Shown here: in pieces, positions 1-7,696 of the stretch
Layout: every line of letters starts with the position of its first letter
Numbering within the stretch: the first letter of the stretch is position 1
From: Rhodospirillaceae bacterium UBA6608
Lineage (GTDB): Bacteria; Pseudomonadota; Alphaproteobacteria; Rhodospirillales_A; Casp-alpha2
Assembly: GCA_002433335.1 (NCBI GenBank)
Contig: DJHY01000317.1
Location: forward strand, 1-16,415
Direction of reading: 5' to 3'
Length of the DNA: 16,415 nucleotides
The notes under the pieces: generated by a model
Told to the model about the DNA's origin: nothing
What the model saw: only the letters and a program-made list of their open reading frames with translations
Databases searched by the model: none
Program-made: the position numbers and the translations under genes

Positions 1-2
1 GC

Positions 3-782
3 GGCCCCAACAAGTTCCGCAGCCAGATGCTGCTGGAGCCCGTCAACATCCTGGACAGCCGCCTCGACCCCGGTCGCCTGCTGCCTTATCGCCATGCCCT
101 CGACTATGCCGAGCGCAACGGCAGGGCCGAGTTGACCCTGAACGGCAAGCGCCTGGGCTCGGCCTCGTGCTGGTGGGATCCTGCCTATGGCGCGCCGGGT
201 CGTGGCGACGCCAGCGTCGTCGCCGCCCTGTTCACCGACGAGGACGGCACCCATTACCTGCACGCCCTGCGCTATCTGGAACACGACCCGGCCAAGGCCG
301 CGCGAAGTAGTGCGGGCGACGACGCGGAAAACGACGAAGCCTCGCAGATGTGCCGACAGGTCGCGGACTTCCTCCGCGATCATCACCTGCCGTCGGTGAC
401 GTTGGAGACCAATGGTCTGGGCCGTTTCCTGCCCGGCCTGCTGCGCCGCGCCCTGGCCAAGGCCGGGGTCGAGGCGGCGGTGATCGAAACCGCCCAGCAT
501 CGGGCCAAGGACCTGCGCATTCTCGATGCCTTCGACGCGGTGCTCGCCGCCGGTCGGCTGCAGGCCCACGACAGCGTCTGGCAGACGCCGTTCATCCGCG
601 AGATGCGCGAGTGGATGCCGGGCGGGCGATGCCGCGACGACGGCCTGGACGCCGTCGCCGGATGCCTGTTGAGCGAACCGGTCCGATTGTGCCGCACCCC
701 TCCGCCCGGCGGCCCGACCCGCCCCGCGCCGACCTGGCGCGGGGCGGGAACCTTCAAGGCGAAAACCGATTTTGTTCTCTGA
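3..782 (+). CDS. Phage terminase large subunit, C-terminal part (partial at window edge)
   Basis: This is the DNA-packaging motor subunit that would cut concatemeric phage DNA and drive it into the prohead. Only the C-terminal RNase H-like nuclease domain is present: the frame stays open to the left edge, so the ATPase domain lies outside. Counting from the first in-window Met at 27, the acidic residues expected of the nuclease are visible: D51 in WWDPAYG, E127 in LETNG, and D204/D205/D208 in CRDDGLDAVAG near the end of the fold. The extreme C-terminus is Pro/Gly/Thr-rich and ends in a basic tail, as in many terminases. It has the GC-rich codon use of the virion genes further right. The AT-richer accessory operon begins 47 bases downstream. 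The assignment to a phage terminase is firm; the subfamily is not resolved. Confidence 0.85.
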   Translation, partial: GPNKFRSQMLLEPVNILDSRLDPGRLLPYRHALDYAERNGRAELTLNGKRLGSASCWWDPAYGAPGRGDASVVAALFTDEDGTHYLHALRYLEHDPAKAARSSAGDDAENDEASQMCRQVADFLRDHHLPSVTLETNGLGRFLPGLLRRALAKAGVEAAVIETAQHRAKDLRILDAFDAVLAAGRLQAHDSVWQTPFIREMREWMPGGRCRDDGLDAVAGCLLSEPVRLCRTPPPGGPTRPAPTWRGAGTFKAKTDFVL

Positions 783-829
783 CGCAATTCACAACCAAGT
801 TTCCACAAAACCGATTCCAGGAGCACAAC

Positions 830-1735
830 ATGGGAACAATTGACACGCCAGATAAGCTTCCTCTCCACAAAGGCACGACATCTGACAACCTGAGTGGCGC
901 GGGAGGTTCAGATGGCTTTGGAGGTTTTGGCCAATCCTTCATCAATCAGTCGGTAGGACGAAATCAGACAAACGAGCCGAAGGATGTATGGACTGCTTCC
1001 AGTTTTCTTCACGCCAACAATCATCTCACCTCCCCAACCCAGGAAGCGACGGAGGAATTCAACCGCGGAATCGAAGCCGCTCAGGTTCAGTTGAATGATC
1101 TGTCGGATGGGGGATTGCGTGTAGACGGTATCGTCCGACCTTGGGGGCCGACTGAGGTTCTGAGCCAACGCGCAATTACGTCAGGGAAAATGCATTCACC
1201 ATCGCTTGCGGAAAAACCAGGAGAGAGCGGAAAGCCCGCCTCTGATACTAATCCCCTAAAGGGAGCTTCTTTCTCTGCCCAACTTCCGCCATCGTTGGTG
1301 GCCGATAAAAAGCGGGACGGGAAGGTTTCTCTCCCGCCGATCCATGATCAAATCCCACCACAGCACGGCAAACAAAGCACCCAATCTGTTTTGCCGAAAC
1401 CACACGGTATTCTCGATCAAGGTCAGAGCAATCCGCCTCGCTCATCGGCGAAGCCTTCGTCTGATAATCCCCAAGTACTTAAACGTCTTGGAGAGCTTCA
1501 AAACATCCTTGCCAAACGCCGGGTAGAGAAGACGTTTGAAATCGACCCAGCTGGTAACCCGACTGGAAAGATGGACACGGATGTCCGCGACGATATTGTC
1601 GATTTCGGCGGTCAACTTGGTAACGCGGCAATCAATCTGATCGATAATCTCATCATGTTGTTGACACGCGGACAATCGCCGTCAGCGGTCATTCCAACGT
1701 TGAACCCTAAGCGGAAGAAAGCTGACCCCGCATGA
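830..1735 (+). CDS. Modular phage accessory protein, short form (shares N-terminal module with the 5133 gene)
   Basis: A 301-aa protein of unknown function. The ATG at 830 is chosen because CAGGAG (818-823) lies 6 bases upstream; the same frame is open further left but there it overlaps the terminase. Residues 50-86 (PKDVWTASS, HANNHL, PT-x-EA, FNRG, AQ) match residues 69-105 of the protein at 5133. Similarity continues colinearly: PPSLVA against VPSLLA, PKPHGIL against PKPGVLG, then TFEIDPAGNPTGKMD against TFDRDGAGAPTLQGGKLD. After about residue 250 they part. This protein ends with a short, partly hydrophobic helix (about 255-280, with NLIDNLIMLLTRG) and a basic tail, and it lacks the hydrolase domain of the longer homologue. 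The gene is visibly less GC-rich than the terminase or capsid genes, suggesting separate acquisition. It heads an operon with the DUF2927-like gene. No signal peptide is seen. Possible roles are capsid-packaged cargo or a minor virion protein. Confidence 0.75.
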   Translation: MGTIDTPDKLPLHKGTTSDNLSGAGGSDGFGGFGQSFINQSVGRNQTNEPKDVWTASSFLHANNHLTSPTQEATEEFNRGIEAAQVQLNDLSDGGLRVDGIVRPWGPTEVLSQRAITSGKMHSPSLAEKPGESGKPASDTNPLKGASFSAQLPPSLVADKKRDGKVSLPPIHDQIPPQHGKQSTQSVLPKPHGILDQGQSNPPRSSAKPSSDNPQVLKRLGELQNILAKRRVEKTFEIDPAGNPTGKMDTDVRDDIVDFGGQLGNAAINLIDNLIMLLTRGQSPSAVIPTLNPKRKKADPA

Positions 1736-1819
1736 TCAACGTTGGCGACATTTGACCATTGCTATCGAGAGTCTGTACATATTTCCAAGGAACGGATACA
1801 GCTGAAAGAAGCACTAGGA

Positions 1820-2674
1820 ATGTTTGGTCCGGTGAAATGGTTTCCGGCCCAGGCCGTCGCGAATTCCAAGAGATTTTGGCGCCGCGCCGTACTTGTCGGC
1901 GCCCTGATCTGCGTCCTGCCTTTTACCGCTCAAGTCGGCATGCGGTTGTATTCCTGGTACCTGTCGCTTTACCGGATAAATGATCTAGCGTCGGAAGAAG
2001 CCTTGCGGGAGAGTTTTCGCCTGGTCGTTCACGGCTTCGATTCCCAGGACAAGGCCATCGTGTTTCCAGCCCGCAAGTGGACGGGCAGCGTCCCCGTTTA
2101 CTTCGACGCCTCGTTACCCGAATGGCACCGCACGACGATCCAGTCCTATTTCCCCGTGCTGGAAAACCTAACGGGCCTTCGGTTTCTTGAAACTCCGGTT
2201 TTCGACAAAGTTTGGCACTTGAATGTCTTCTACGCTGCATCGGCGAAAGAAGTAACGAAGCTTGCCCATCAGCGAGACCTTGGGCCCCGTTTCATCTCCG
2301 AATACGGCGAAGCCAATTGCTACGTAATCGTCGACCCGGAACAGGTCAACCACAGGATTGGTCGGCTCGTCGTCTTCAAGCGCGACCAGGAGCATCCATT
2401 GGCGGTGTCGTGCGTATTGGAGGAAATGCTGCAGGCACTTGGCCTTCACGCCGACCGTGCAACATATTCACCATCCTTGTTCAGCACCTTCACCAACCCC
2501 CTGGAAATCCCGCTGAACGATAGAATTTTGCTGCGCACTTTGTACGACCCGACGATCAACAGCGGCATGCGCGAAATAGAAACCGCGGCGCTTGTCCCAC
2601 AGATCATTCACCGGCTCGTGGTCGGAGTGAAAACTCGTGGCGAAGAAGCGCTCTATCAACACCAACAGGAATGA
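1820..2674 (+). CDS. Membrane-anchored DUF2927-like protein
   Basis: A 284-aa protein with a short positively charged N-terminus (SKRFWRR), one membrane segment at about residues 23-40, then a domain expected outside the cytoplasm. The second half resembles DUF2927 as I remember it: SCVLEEMLQALGL at about 197-209, then PSLFSTF, then NDRILLRTLYDP and a GMRE stretch. DUF2927 has a zincin-like look, with an EE-x-x-Q-x-LG helix; here Leu stands where a zincin would have the first His, so catalysis is doubtful. I chose the ATG at 1820, which has a GAAAGAAG purine stretch upstream and puts the anchor near the N-terminus. A TTG at 1742 in the same frame would add 26 residues but has no clear ribosome site. 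It follows the modular gene and overlaps the next gene by ATGA (2671-2674), so the three form an operon. A partner or protective role for the 830 protein is inference only. Confidence 0.6.
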   Translation: MFGPVKWFPAQAVANSKRFWRRAVLVGALICVLPFTAQVGMRLYSWYLSLYRINDLASEEALRESFRLVVHGFDSQDKAIVFPARKWTGSVPVYFDASLPEWHRTTIQSYFPVLENLTGLRFLETPVFDKVWHLNVFYAASAKEVTKLAHQRDLGPRFISEYGEANCYVIVDPEQVNHRIGRLVVFKRDQEHPLAVSCVLEEMLQALGLHADRATYSPSLFSTFTNPLEIPLNDRILLRTLYDPTINSGMREIETAALVPQIIHRLVVGVKTRGEEALYQHQQE

Positions 2675-3078
2675 CGGGAGTCCCGCAGATGCCCCAGGCC
2701 TCCGACACAAAGGAAGGCCCGGCCCGCGCCTTGCATCTCGCCAACAAGGCGCTGCGCGAAGCCGGCTTGGCGCGGCAGGCGATCCTGTCCCATGAACGGC
2801 AATGCGCCGAGCGGTCGCGCGAAGCGGCCCAGGCCTTCGACCGCATGGGGCATGAGCTGCGCAGCTTCATGAACCAGACCCGCGAGTCTCGCGTGCGCCT
2901 ACATGGCCGCATTGATCAGACGCAGGATCGCATCAACGAAAATCAAGTCCAGGTGCTGGAGGGTTTCGCCGCCCTGCGATCAGGTTTGATTCAAGGCCTG
3001 TTCGCGGCGACGGTCGCGCTCGCGGGCGGAATCGGGGCCATGGCTTGGTATCTGCTGACGCATCCCAAAGGAGGATAA
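2671..3078 (+). CDS. Small coiled-coil protein with C-terminal membrane segment
   Basis: A 135-aa protein not recognised with confidence. Residues about 15-100 are highly charged and probably helical or coiled-coil. A hydrophobic stretch at about 106-129 (GLFAATVALAGGIGAMAWYLL) is followed by a six-residue polar tail, which is a tail-anchored layout. The architecture resembles small phage or haemolysin-type membrane proteins (XhlA-like), so a holin accessory or other lysis role is possible but unproven. The ATG at 2671 overlaps the stop of the DUF2927-like gene. An in-frame ATG at 2689 has GGGAG (2676-2680) at good spacing and may be the real start, giving 129 aa. The gene ends 12 bases before the convergent phosphoesterase fusion gene, and I see no hairpin terminator between them. 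Confidence 0.55.
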   Translation: MTGVPQMPQASDTKEGPARALHLANKALREAGLARQAILSHERQCAERSREAAQAFDRMGHELRSFMNQTRESRVRLHGRIDQTQDRINENQVQVLEGFAALRSGLIQGLFAATVALAGGIGAMAWYLLTHPKGG

Positions 3079-3090
3079 GGTACAGACTGA

Positions 3091-4938
3091 CTACACCGCC
3101 GTCGAAATCCGATGGATCAGCTCAGCCATGGTTTCCTCGGCGATCTGATTGTCGGCCTGGCAGGTGCCGGCGGCGCGGTGACCGCCGCCGCCGAAGCGCA
3201 GCATCAACTCGCCCACGTTGACCGGCGACGAGCGATCGAAGATCGACTTGCCCACGGCGAACACCGTGTTGCGATCCTGCTTGCCCCGGACCACATGCAT
3301 CGAGATATTGCACTCCGGGAACAAGGCGTAGATCAGGAAGCGATTGCCGCAGTGGATTTCAGTTTCGTTCCGCATGTCGATCACAGCGAGCTTGTCGTGC
3401 ATGGTGGTGCAGCGGCGCAGCTGTTCCTCGAACATCGGGCGATGTTCGTTGTACAGGTCGATACGCTCCTTGACGTCGGGCAGTTCGAGAATTTCCTCGA
3501 TGGTATGGTTCCGGCAATCCTCGATCAGCCCCATCATCAATTCGTAGTTGGGAATGCGAAAACCGCGGAACCGGCCCAGGCCCGTGCGCGGGTCCATGAT
3601 GAAATTGAGAAGCGCCCAGCCCTGCGGATTGAGTACGTCTTCCATTTCGTATTGCGCCGAGTCCGCCTGATCGACGGCGTCCATCAACTCGCCGGAGACG
3701 AAGGGAAAGGCTTCCTCGCCGCCAAAGTAGTTATAGACCACGCGCGCCGCCGAGGGGGCCGTCGGGTCGATGACGTGATTGTCGCGCTGGCCGCCGACGC
3801 GTTCGACCTCGCTTAAATGATGGTCGAACGCCAGATAGACGCGCTCGTCGAACGGCACGTTGGTCGAAACGTCGTTGTCGGTGATATCGACTTCGCCGTA
3901 CTGCATCTGGCGCGGGTGAACGAACAGAATGTCGTCGATCAGCTCCATTTCCTCGAGCAACACGGCGCAGGCCAGTCCGTCGAAATCGCTGCGCGTGATC
4001 AGTCGGAACTGACGCCCGCTTTCCTTGAGCGCACGGGCCAGCGGCTTGCCGGCGCCGAAGATCGGCGACTGGATCGGCTGTGTTTTTTCCGGCGCCGCCG
4101 GGGCGGGTTCGGCGGTCGGCGTTTCCTCGGCGGCCTCGACAGCCGGTTCCGACGCGGAGGGTGCCGCCACCCGCTGCGGCGTGCCACCGCGCACGGCGGT
4201 GCCGATTTCCAGCGTTTCGAACCAGTTCAGGAAGCGGTCGACATCGGCCCCGGTAAACACCAAGCCCCGTTGCGGAATGATGATCTCAGGCGCGGCTTCG
4301 CGCACGCGGCGGATCCATTCGTCGCGCGCGGCGGGCGAGCCCATCCAGCGCTGATGAAAGCCGGTCAGATATTGCAGGTGCCGGTCGAAGTCGCGCACGA
4401 CGAAGCCGTCGCGGTCGTCGGGCGGGACCAGCGCCCCGCCGATATCGCCCGAGAACAAAACCTTCGCCGCCGGATCGAAGACCGAGAAATTGCCCGGCGA
4501 ATGTAGGTAGTGCGCCGGGATCAGTTGCAGTCGCCCGCCATCGCCGAAACGGATCTCCATGCCATCGTCGGGCACGGCGACGAAGTCGGCTTCGCGATCG
4601 TAATGGGTGACATAGCCCAGCCACAGCCAGGGCACATGCACCTTCAACTCGTCGACGCAGACCTCGCGCCACAAGGGCAGAGACGAACCTGCGTCGGGGT
4701 CTTCATGGGTCAGGATGATGTGGCGGATCTGCGCCAGCGGCACCTCGCGCTCAACGGCGTCGAACACAGAGGTGAAAATCTCGACCCCGCCCGGGTCGAT
4801 CAATACCGCCTCGTCGCCGGCACGCACGATCACCTGGTTGGTGTCGACCAAATCCGGCGGCTTGCTGTTATCCTGGCCGATCACGGTCCAGGACCGTGTG
4901 CCGTCACGAAAAACCGTTTCTGAACGCACCTTGGGCAA
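3091..4938 (-). CDS. Metallo-beta-lactamase (flavodiiron-type) / DHH-DHHA1 phosphoesterase fusion
   Basis: A 615-aa two-domain cytoplasmic protein. Residues 1-250 form a metallo-beta-lactamase fold of the oxygen-binding diiron type: THEDPD at 77-82 (ligands H78, D80, D82), H146 in LHSPGN, D165 in SGDIGG. The last ligand motif, PQHG in relatives as I recall, reads PQRG at 222-225, so that His seems lost. An Ala/Pro/Glu-rich linker covers about 256-295. Residues 310-615 are a DHH phosphoesterase: SDFDG (D318, D320), FDHH at 371-374, DQAD at 423-426, and the DHHA1 signature GGGGHRAAG at 583-591. Related DHH proteins cleave polyphosphate, oligoribonucleotides or cyclic dinucleotides; the substrate here is unknown. 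The frame begins with TTG at 4938. A GTG three codons later (4929) has GGGGA about 10 bases upstream and may be the true start. It is GC-rich, antisense to all virion genes, and looks like inserted cargo. Confidence 0.8.
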   Translation of the reverse strand: MPKVRSETVFRDGTRSWTVIGQDNSKPPDLVDTNQVIVRAGDEAVLIDPGGVEIFTSVFDAVEREVPLAQIRHIILTHEDPDAGSSLPLWREVCVDELKVHVPWLWLGYVTHYDREADFVAVPDDGMEIRFGDGGRLQLIPAHYLHSPGNFSVFDPAAKVLFSGDIGGALVPPDDRDGFVVRDFDRHLQYLTGFHQRWMGSPAARDEWIRRVREAAPEIIIPQRGLVFTGADVDRFLNWFETLEIGTAVRGGTPQRVAAPSASEPAVEAAEETPTAEPAPAAPEKTQPIQSPIFGAGKPLARALKESGRQFRLITRSDFDGLACAVLLEEMELIDDILFVHPRQMQYGEVDITDNDVSTNVPFDERVYLAFDHHLSEVERVGGQRDNHVIDPTAPSAARVVYNYFGGEEAFPFVSGELMDAVDQADSAQYEMEDVLNPQGWALLNFIMDPRTGLGRFRGFRIPNYELMMGLIEDCRNHTIEEILELPDVKERIDLYNEHRPMFEEQLRRCTTMHDKLAVIDMRNETEIHCGNRFLIYALFPECNISMHVVRGKQDRNTVFAVGKSIFDRSSPVNVGELMLRFGGGGHRAAGTCQADNQIAEETMAELIHRISTAV

Positions 4939-5132
4939 TCCCCGTTCTGCGGTTCGGCGCGGTCGCCGTTTCCACCCGATGGCCAGTCCAGCCAGCGAGA
5001 AGCGCCCGAATCCGATCGGCGCTCACAATAGAAGATTTTTCTGAACAACGCCAAGGGCTTGTGCAGGTTCCGCCAATCGGCGGACCGCATAACCATGGCG
5101 ACATTCTTTCCTCAAACGACAGGAGTATTCCC
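4939..5132. other. Intergenic region between divergent genes
   Basis: About 190 bases separate the phosphoesterase fusion (leftward) from the long modular gene (rightward), so promoters for both could lie here. An AT-richer patch at about 5023-5045 (including CACAATAGAAGATTTTTC) is the only candidate core region; I see no convincing -35/-10 pair. The right end (about 5109-5132) carries CTCAAAC, ACAGGAG and a CCATG start context that recur at 16231-16256, so the translation start region was copied along with the gene. Confidence 0.4.
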
Positions 5133-7112
5133 ATGGGCGGAACCACCGGCGGCCCAAAGGATCTGCCCGCGGCCCCGGCGGCCGACGTCAATGCCCTTGG
5201 CGATGGCCCGGCCTTGAGCCTGCCTCCGGACTTGTCCGGCGGCCTGACCCCCGATTTCGCCGCGACTGCGCCGGAGCCGCTTGCTCTCGAACTACCCAGC
5301 CTGACCGGCTCCATTGGGCCGGGCCGCGACAATTTCCCCGAGGACGTCTGGGGCGCCAGCTCGATCATGGCCGCCAACGGCCTGATGGACGCGCCGACCA
5401 TTGAGGCCGGACCCGCCTTCAACCAGGGCGTGACCAGCGCCCAGGAACTGTTGGGCGCGACCAGCATCGACGGCTTCTCCCTGAAAGGCGGCGAGACCGA
5501 AAAACTGGTCCAGAACGTCTTGCAAAAGGGGCAGATCAACCTTCCCGCCAGGGGGCTGACGCCCCTGCCGGAGGCAGCCTCCCCAACCTCGCGGCCTTTG
5601 GCCCCGCCGACCGTGCCCTCGCTCTTGGCCGCCGAGGCGTCGCGCCCGGGCCAGAGCCAGGCCGCCCAGGCCCGCACCGCGCGCAAGGTTCAGGACGCCG
5701 CCGCGCAATCGGTCACAGCCAACAAGCCTCCGCAACAATCCATCCCCCGCCCGACGCCGCCCAAGCCGGGCGTCCTTGGCCTGCCGCAGTCCAGTGAAGC
5801 GGCCGCAACCAAACCGCCCGCCCCGGCCAAGTCCCCAGCCCCGGCCAAACCCCAACTCGACCCGGTCAAGGCGGCGAGCGAGTTCCGCCATATCGCGACC
5901 TTCAAGCTGGGCACGTTCGACCGGGACGGCGCGGGCGCACCGACGCTCCAGGGCGGCAAGCTCGACCCCGCCAAGGCCCAGTTGATGGAGCGCGCGTTGA
6001 AGGCCCGCGACGCCAACGACCTGGCCGCGTTCGAGGCCATGCTTGGCAAGAAGGGGAACAGCCTGTCCGGCCCGGAGAAAGCCTTCATGCGCGCCGTCGC
6101 CGAGAACCGCTTCGAAGACACCACCGACGCCGAGTTCGAAGCCCTCGCCACCGACGGCGTGAACTTGATGGCGCAGACGCCCGCCGCCGCACCCGGCAAG
6201 CCGGACCTTGATACCTTGATGGCTCGACAGCCGGCCTACACCGAACAGGATATCCTCAACCAGGCCCCCACCGACATCGAAGCTGCCCAGCAGCAGATCA
6301 ACGCGGCGGGCGGGAATGGGAAGCTAGAACTCGCCGCCTCAACCCACCCGAATTCCGCGCCAACACCGCCCGTATCCGTCGGAACGCCGGTTCTCCCCGG
6401 GCCGCCCAAGACGCCCCCACAAGTTCCACTATACCGGAATCAGGTCATCGCCCGCCAAGGGAACGAATGGCCAAAGCAGCATGAAGCGTTCAGCCGCCTC
6501 AAGGGGATCTCCTATTCCGAACATTTTGCTTATATGGAAACCTTCGCCGCCGAAGGCGGCAGCGACGTTAACACAAGTAATGGCGCCACCGCTGGAATCA
6601 CCCAATCGACCTTGGACGACCTGATCGACCGAGGGAAGATCATCGGCATCCCCAAAGGCACCGCGCCGAAATTGCTCAAAAGGGATGAACGAGCCCAAGT
6701 CTATCGGGTCTATATGGACGATGCCCTGAACCACGTTGGCGGCAGCCAAGCACTCCGTGACCTAACCGATGCGTACGCAGCGGCGGCGCTGGGCGATACT
6801 CTTTTTCGCCATGGGCGTACGGGTGGCGGTGAGATTGTCCAGCGGGCGATCAACAGGGCCGTGCCCAATGCGGTGAAGGCCAAAGGCCCCATAGGGCCGC
6901 AAGCTTTTCCCGCGTTCAAACAAGCAATCTCCGACCCGGTCACACGCAGGAAGGTTCTTGATGGACTTGCAGAGGAACGGAAAGAGGCCGCCATTTTTGA
7001 GGAAATACAACGAAATCATGTCGATCGCGCGACCGCCATCAAGGCGGTGCAAGGAGAGTTCGCCCGCTTCGATCACTTCCGGTTCCAAAAGGCATCCCAG
7101 AAATCCCCGTGA
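5133..7112 (+). CDS. Modular phage protein, long form, with C-terminal GH108-like peptidoglycan hydrolase
   Basis: A 659-aa protein. The ATG at 5133 is preceded by AGGAG (5121-5125) at 7 bases; the frame is open further left but lacks another supported start. Residues 1-120 hold the shared module (PEDVWGASS at 69-77, AANGL, PT-x-EA, FNQG at 96-99, AQ). Residues about 120-245 are a Pro/Ala-rich linker. Residues about 246-355 are a helical region whose first part also aligns with the short homologue (SEFRHIATFK ... TFDRDG). A second Pro-rich linker spans about 405-430. The C-terminus resembles GH108 N-acetylmuramidases: AAEGG with the candidate catalytic Glu at E474, then NGATAGITQSTLDDL. A peptidoglycan-binding-like segment follows near 545-575 (LFRHGRTGGGEIVQRAINRA). 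With no signal peptide, it may reach the cell wall by phage lysis or be carried in the virion. The last part is less GC-rich than the linker, hinting at a swapped domain. Confidence 0.75.
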   Translation: MGGTTGGPKDLPAAPAADVNALGDGPALSLPPDLSGGLTPDFAATAPEPLALELPSLTGSIGPGRDNFPEDVWGASSIMAANGLMDAPTIEAGPAFNQGVTSAQELLGATSIDGFSLKGGETEKLVQNVLQKGQINLPARGLTPLPEAASPTSRPLAPPTVPSLLAAEASRPGQSQAAQARTARKVQDAAAQSVTANKPPQQSIPRPTPPKPGVLGLPQSSEAAATKPPAPAKSPAPAKPQLDPVKAASEFRHIATFKLGTFDRDGAGAPTLQGGKLDPAKAQLMERALKARDANDLAAFEAMLGKKGNSLSGPEKAFMRAVAENRFEDTTDAEFEALATDGVNLMAQTPAAAPGKPDLDTLMARQPAYTEQDILNQAPTDIEAAQQQINAAGGNGKLELAASTHPNSAPTPPVSVGTPVLPGPPKTPPQVPLYRNQVIARQGNEWPKQHEAFSRLKGISYSEHFAYMETFAAEGGSDVNTSNGATAGITQSTLDDLIDRGKIIGIPKGTAPKLLKRDERAQVYRVYMDDALNHVGGSQALRDLTDAYAAAALGDTLFRHGRTGGGEIVQRAINRAVPNAVKAKGPIGPQAFPAFKQAISDPVTRRKVLDGLAEERKEAAIFEEIQRNHVDRATAIKAVQGEFARFDHFRFQKASQKSP

Positions 7113-7696
7113 TCGTGCTTGCTGAAATGAAAGTACAAAACCCGCCAAGAGCTCCCTTCCTTGCGCAGGACATAAGTAAAATCCGGCTCAGAGCGGGTGC
7201 AACTATGATCCGGAGGGCAACCCTCGCCGTACTGCTTCGCCGGATCATCCCGCGTGGCGGTGACGCATTGATCGTCCGGGGAACATTGCCAATATTCCAG
7301 ACGAATAGCGAGATCATCCGGTCGCCAAGCCTCGTAGTCTATGCCTCCCTTCACCCATTCGCCGACATTGCCTGTCCATTCCGGGATGTCCGCCTGTGTC
7401 AAACGACGTCGATCGAGGACCCGGAGCTTATAGATGTTAAGCGCACTTAGACCGGCGAACCCACCGCCCACGTACGTCGTCGTATAGCCGACCCGCCGGC
7501 AGAGATCGCGCTTCGCCCAGATATGGCAGGCCTCGAAGGTCAGGATCGTACAAATCGGTGTGGTCGGGTTGCCCACGCAGTCGTCATAGGGCTGCGCCTT
7601 AGCCGGTAAAATAGTGAAGGCATCCGCCGCATCGACGCGCGTGGATGTCGCAACCACCGCCCAGGAAAAAAGTAGAATGAGCAGAATATGCCGCAT
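7073..7696 (-). CDS. Exported cysteine-rich hypothetical protein
   Basis: A 207-aa protein with a clear signal peptide: a short basic start, then LLILLFSWAVVA, with likely cleavage near VDA-ADA at residues 23-26. The mature part has eight Cys (40, 49, 57, 66, 138, 144, 160, 166), an even number that fits disulfides in the periplasm. The C-terminal FTYVLRKEGSSWRVLYFHFS looks like the edge strands of a small alpha+beta fold. No family recognised. Its 3' end overlaps the 3' end of the hydrolase-bearing modular gene by 40 bases in convergent orientation, so the two are tightly linked though transcribed in opposite directions. A periplasmic protein beside a peptidoglycan hydrolase could protect the cell from it, as lysozyme inhibitors do, but nothing here proves that. 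The start lacks a strong ribosome site; GAGGA is about 17 bases upstream. Base use is less GC-rich than in the virion genes. Confidence 0.6.
   Translation of the reverse strand: MRHILLILLFSWAVVATSTRVDAADAFTILPAKAQPYDDCVGNPTTPICTILTFEACHIWAKRDLCRRVGYTTTYVGGGFAGLSALNIYKLRVLDRRRLTQADIPEWTGNVGEWVKGGIDYEAWRPDDLAIRLEYWQCSPDDQCVTATRDDPAKQYGEGCPPDHSCTRSEPDFTYVLRKEGSSWRVLYFHFSKHDHGDFWDAFWNRK

Noticed and set aside
350..829. Upstream extension of the 830 gene in the same open frame
   Set aside because: It overlaps the well-supported terminase in another frame, has shadow-like Arg/Pro/Ala composition, and ATG 830 has a proper ribosome site.
1742..1819. TTG start for the DUF2927-like gene
   Set aside because: No convincing ribosome site, and it adds a polar stretch before the membrane anchor; kept only as an alternative.
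3112..4506. Two long forward frames opposite the phosphoesterase fusion
   Set aside because: Antisense shadows of a GC-rich gene. The reverse frame carries clear MBL, DHH and DHHA1 motifs in the expected order.
4896..5132. Upstream extension of the long modular gene
   Set aside because: No ribosome site supports the earlier start. The shared leader and start context at 16231-16256 points to 5133.
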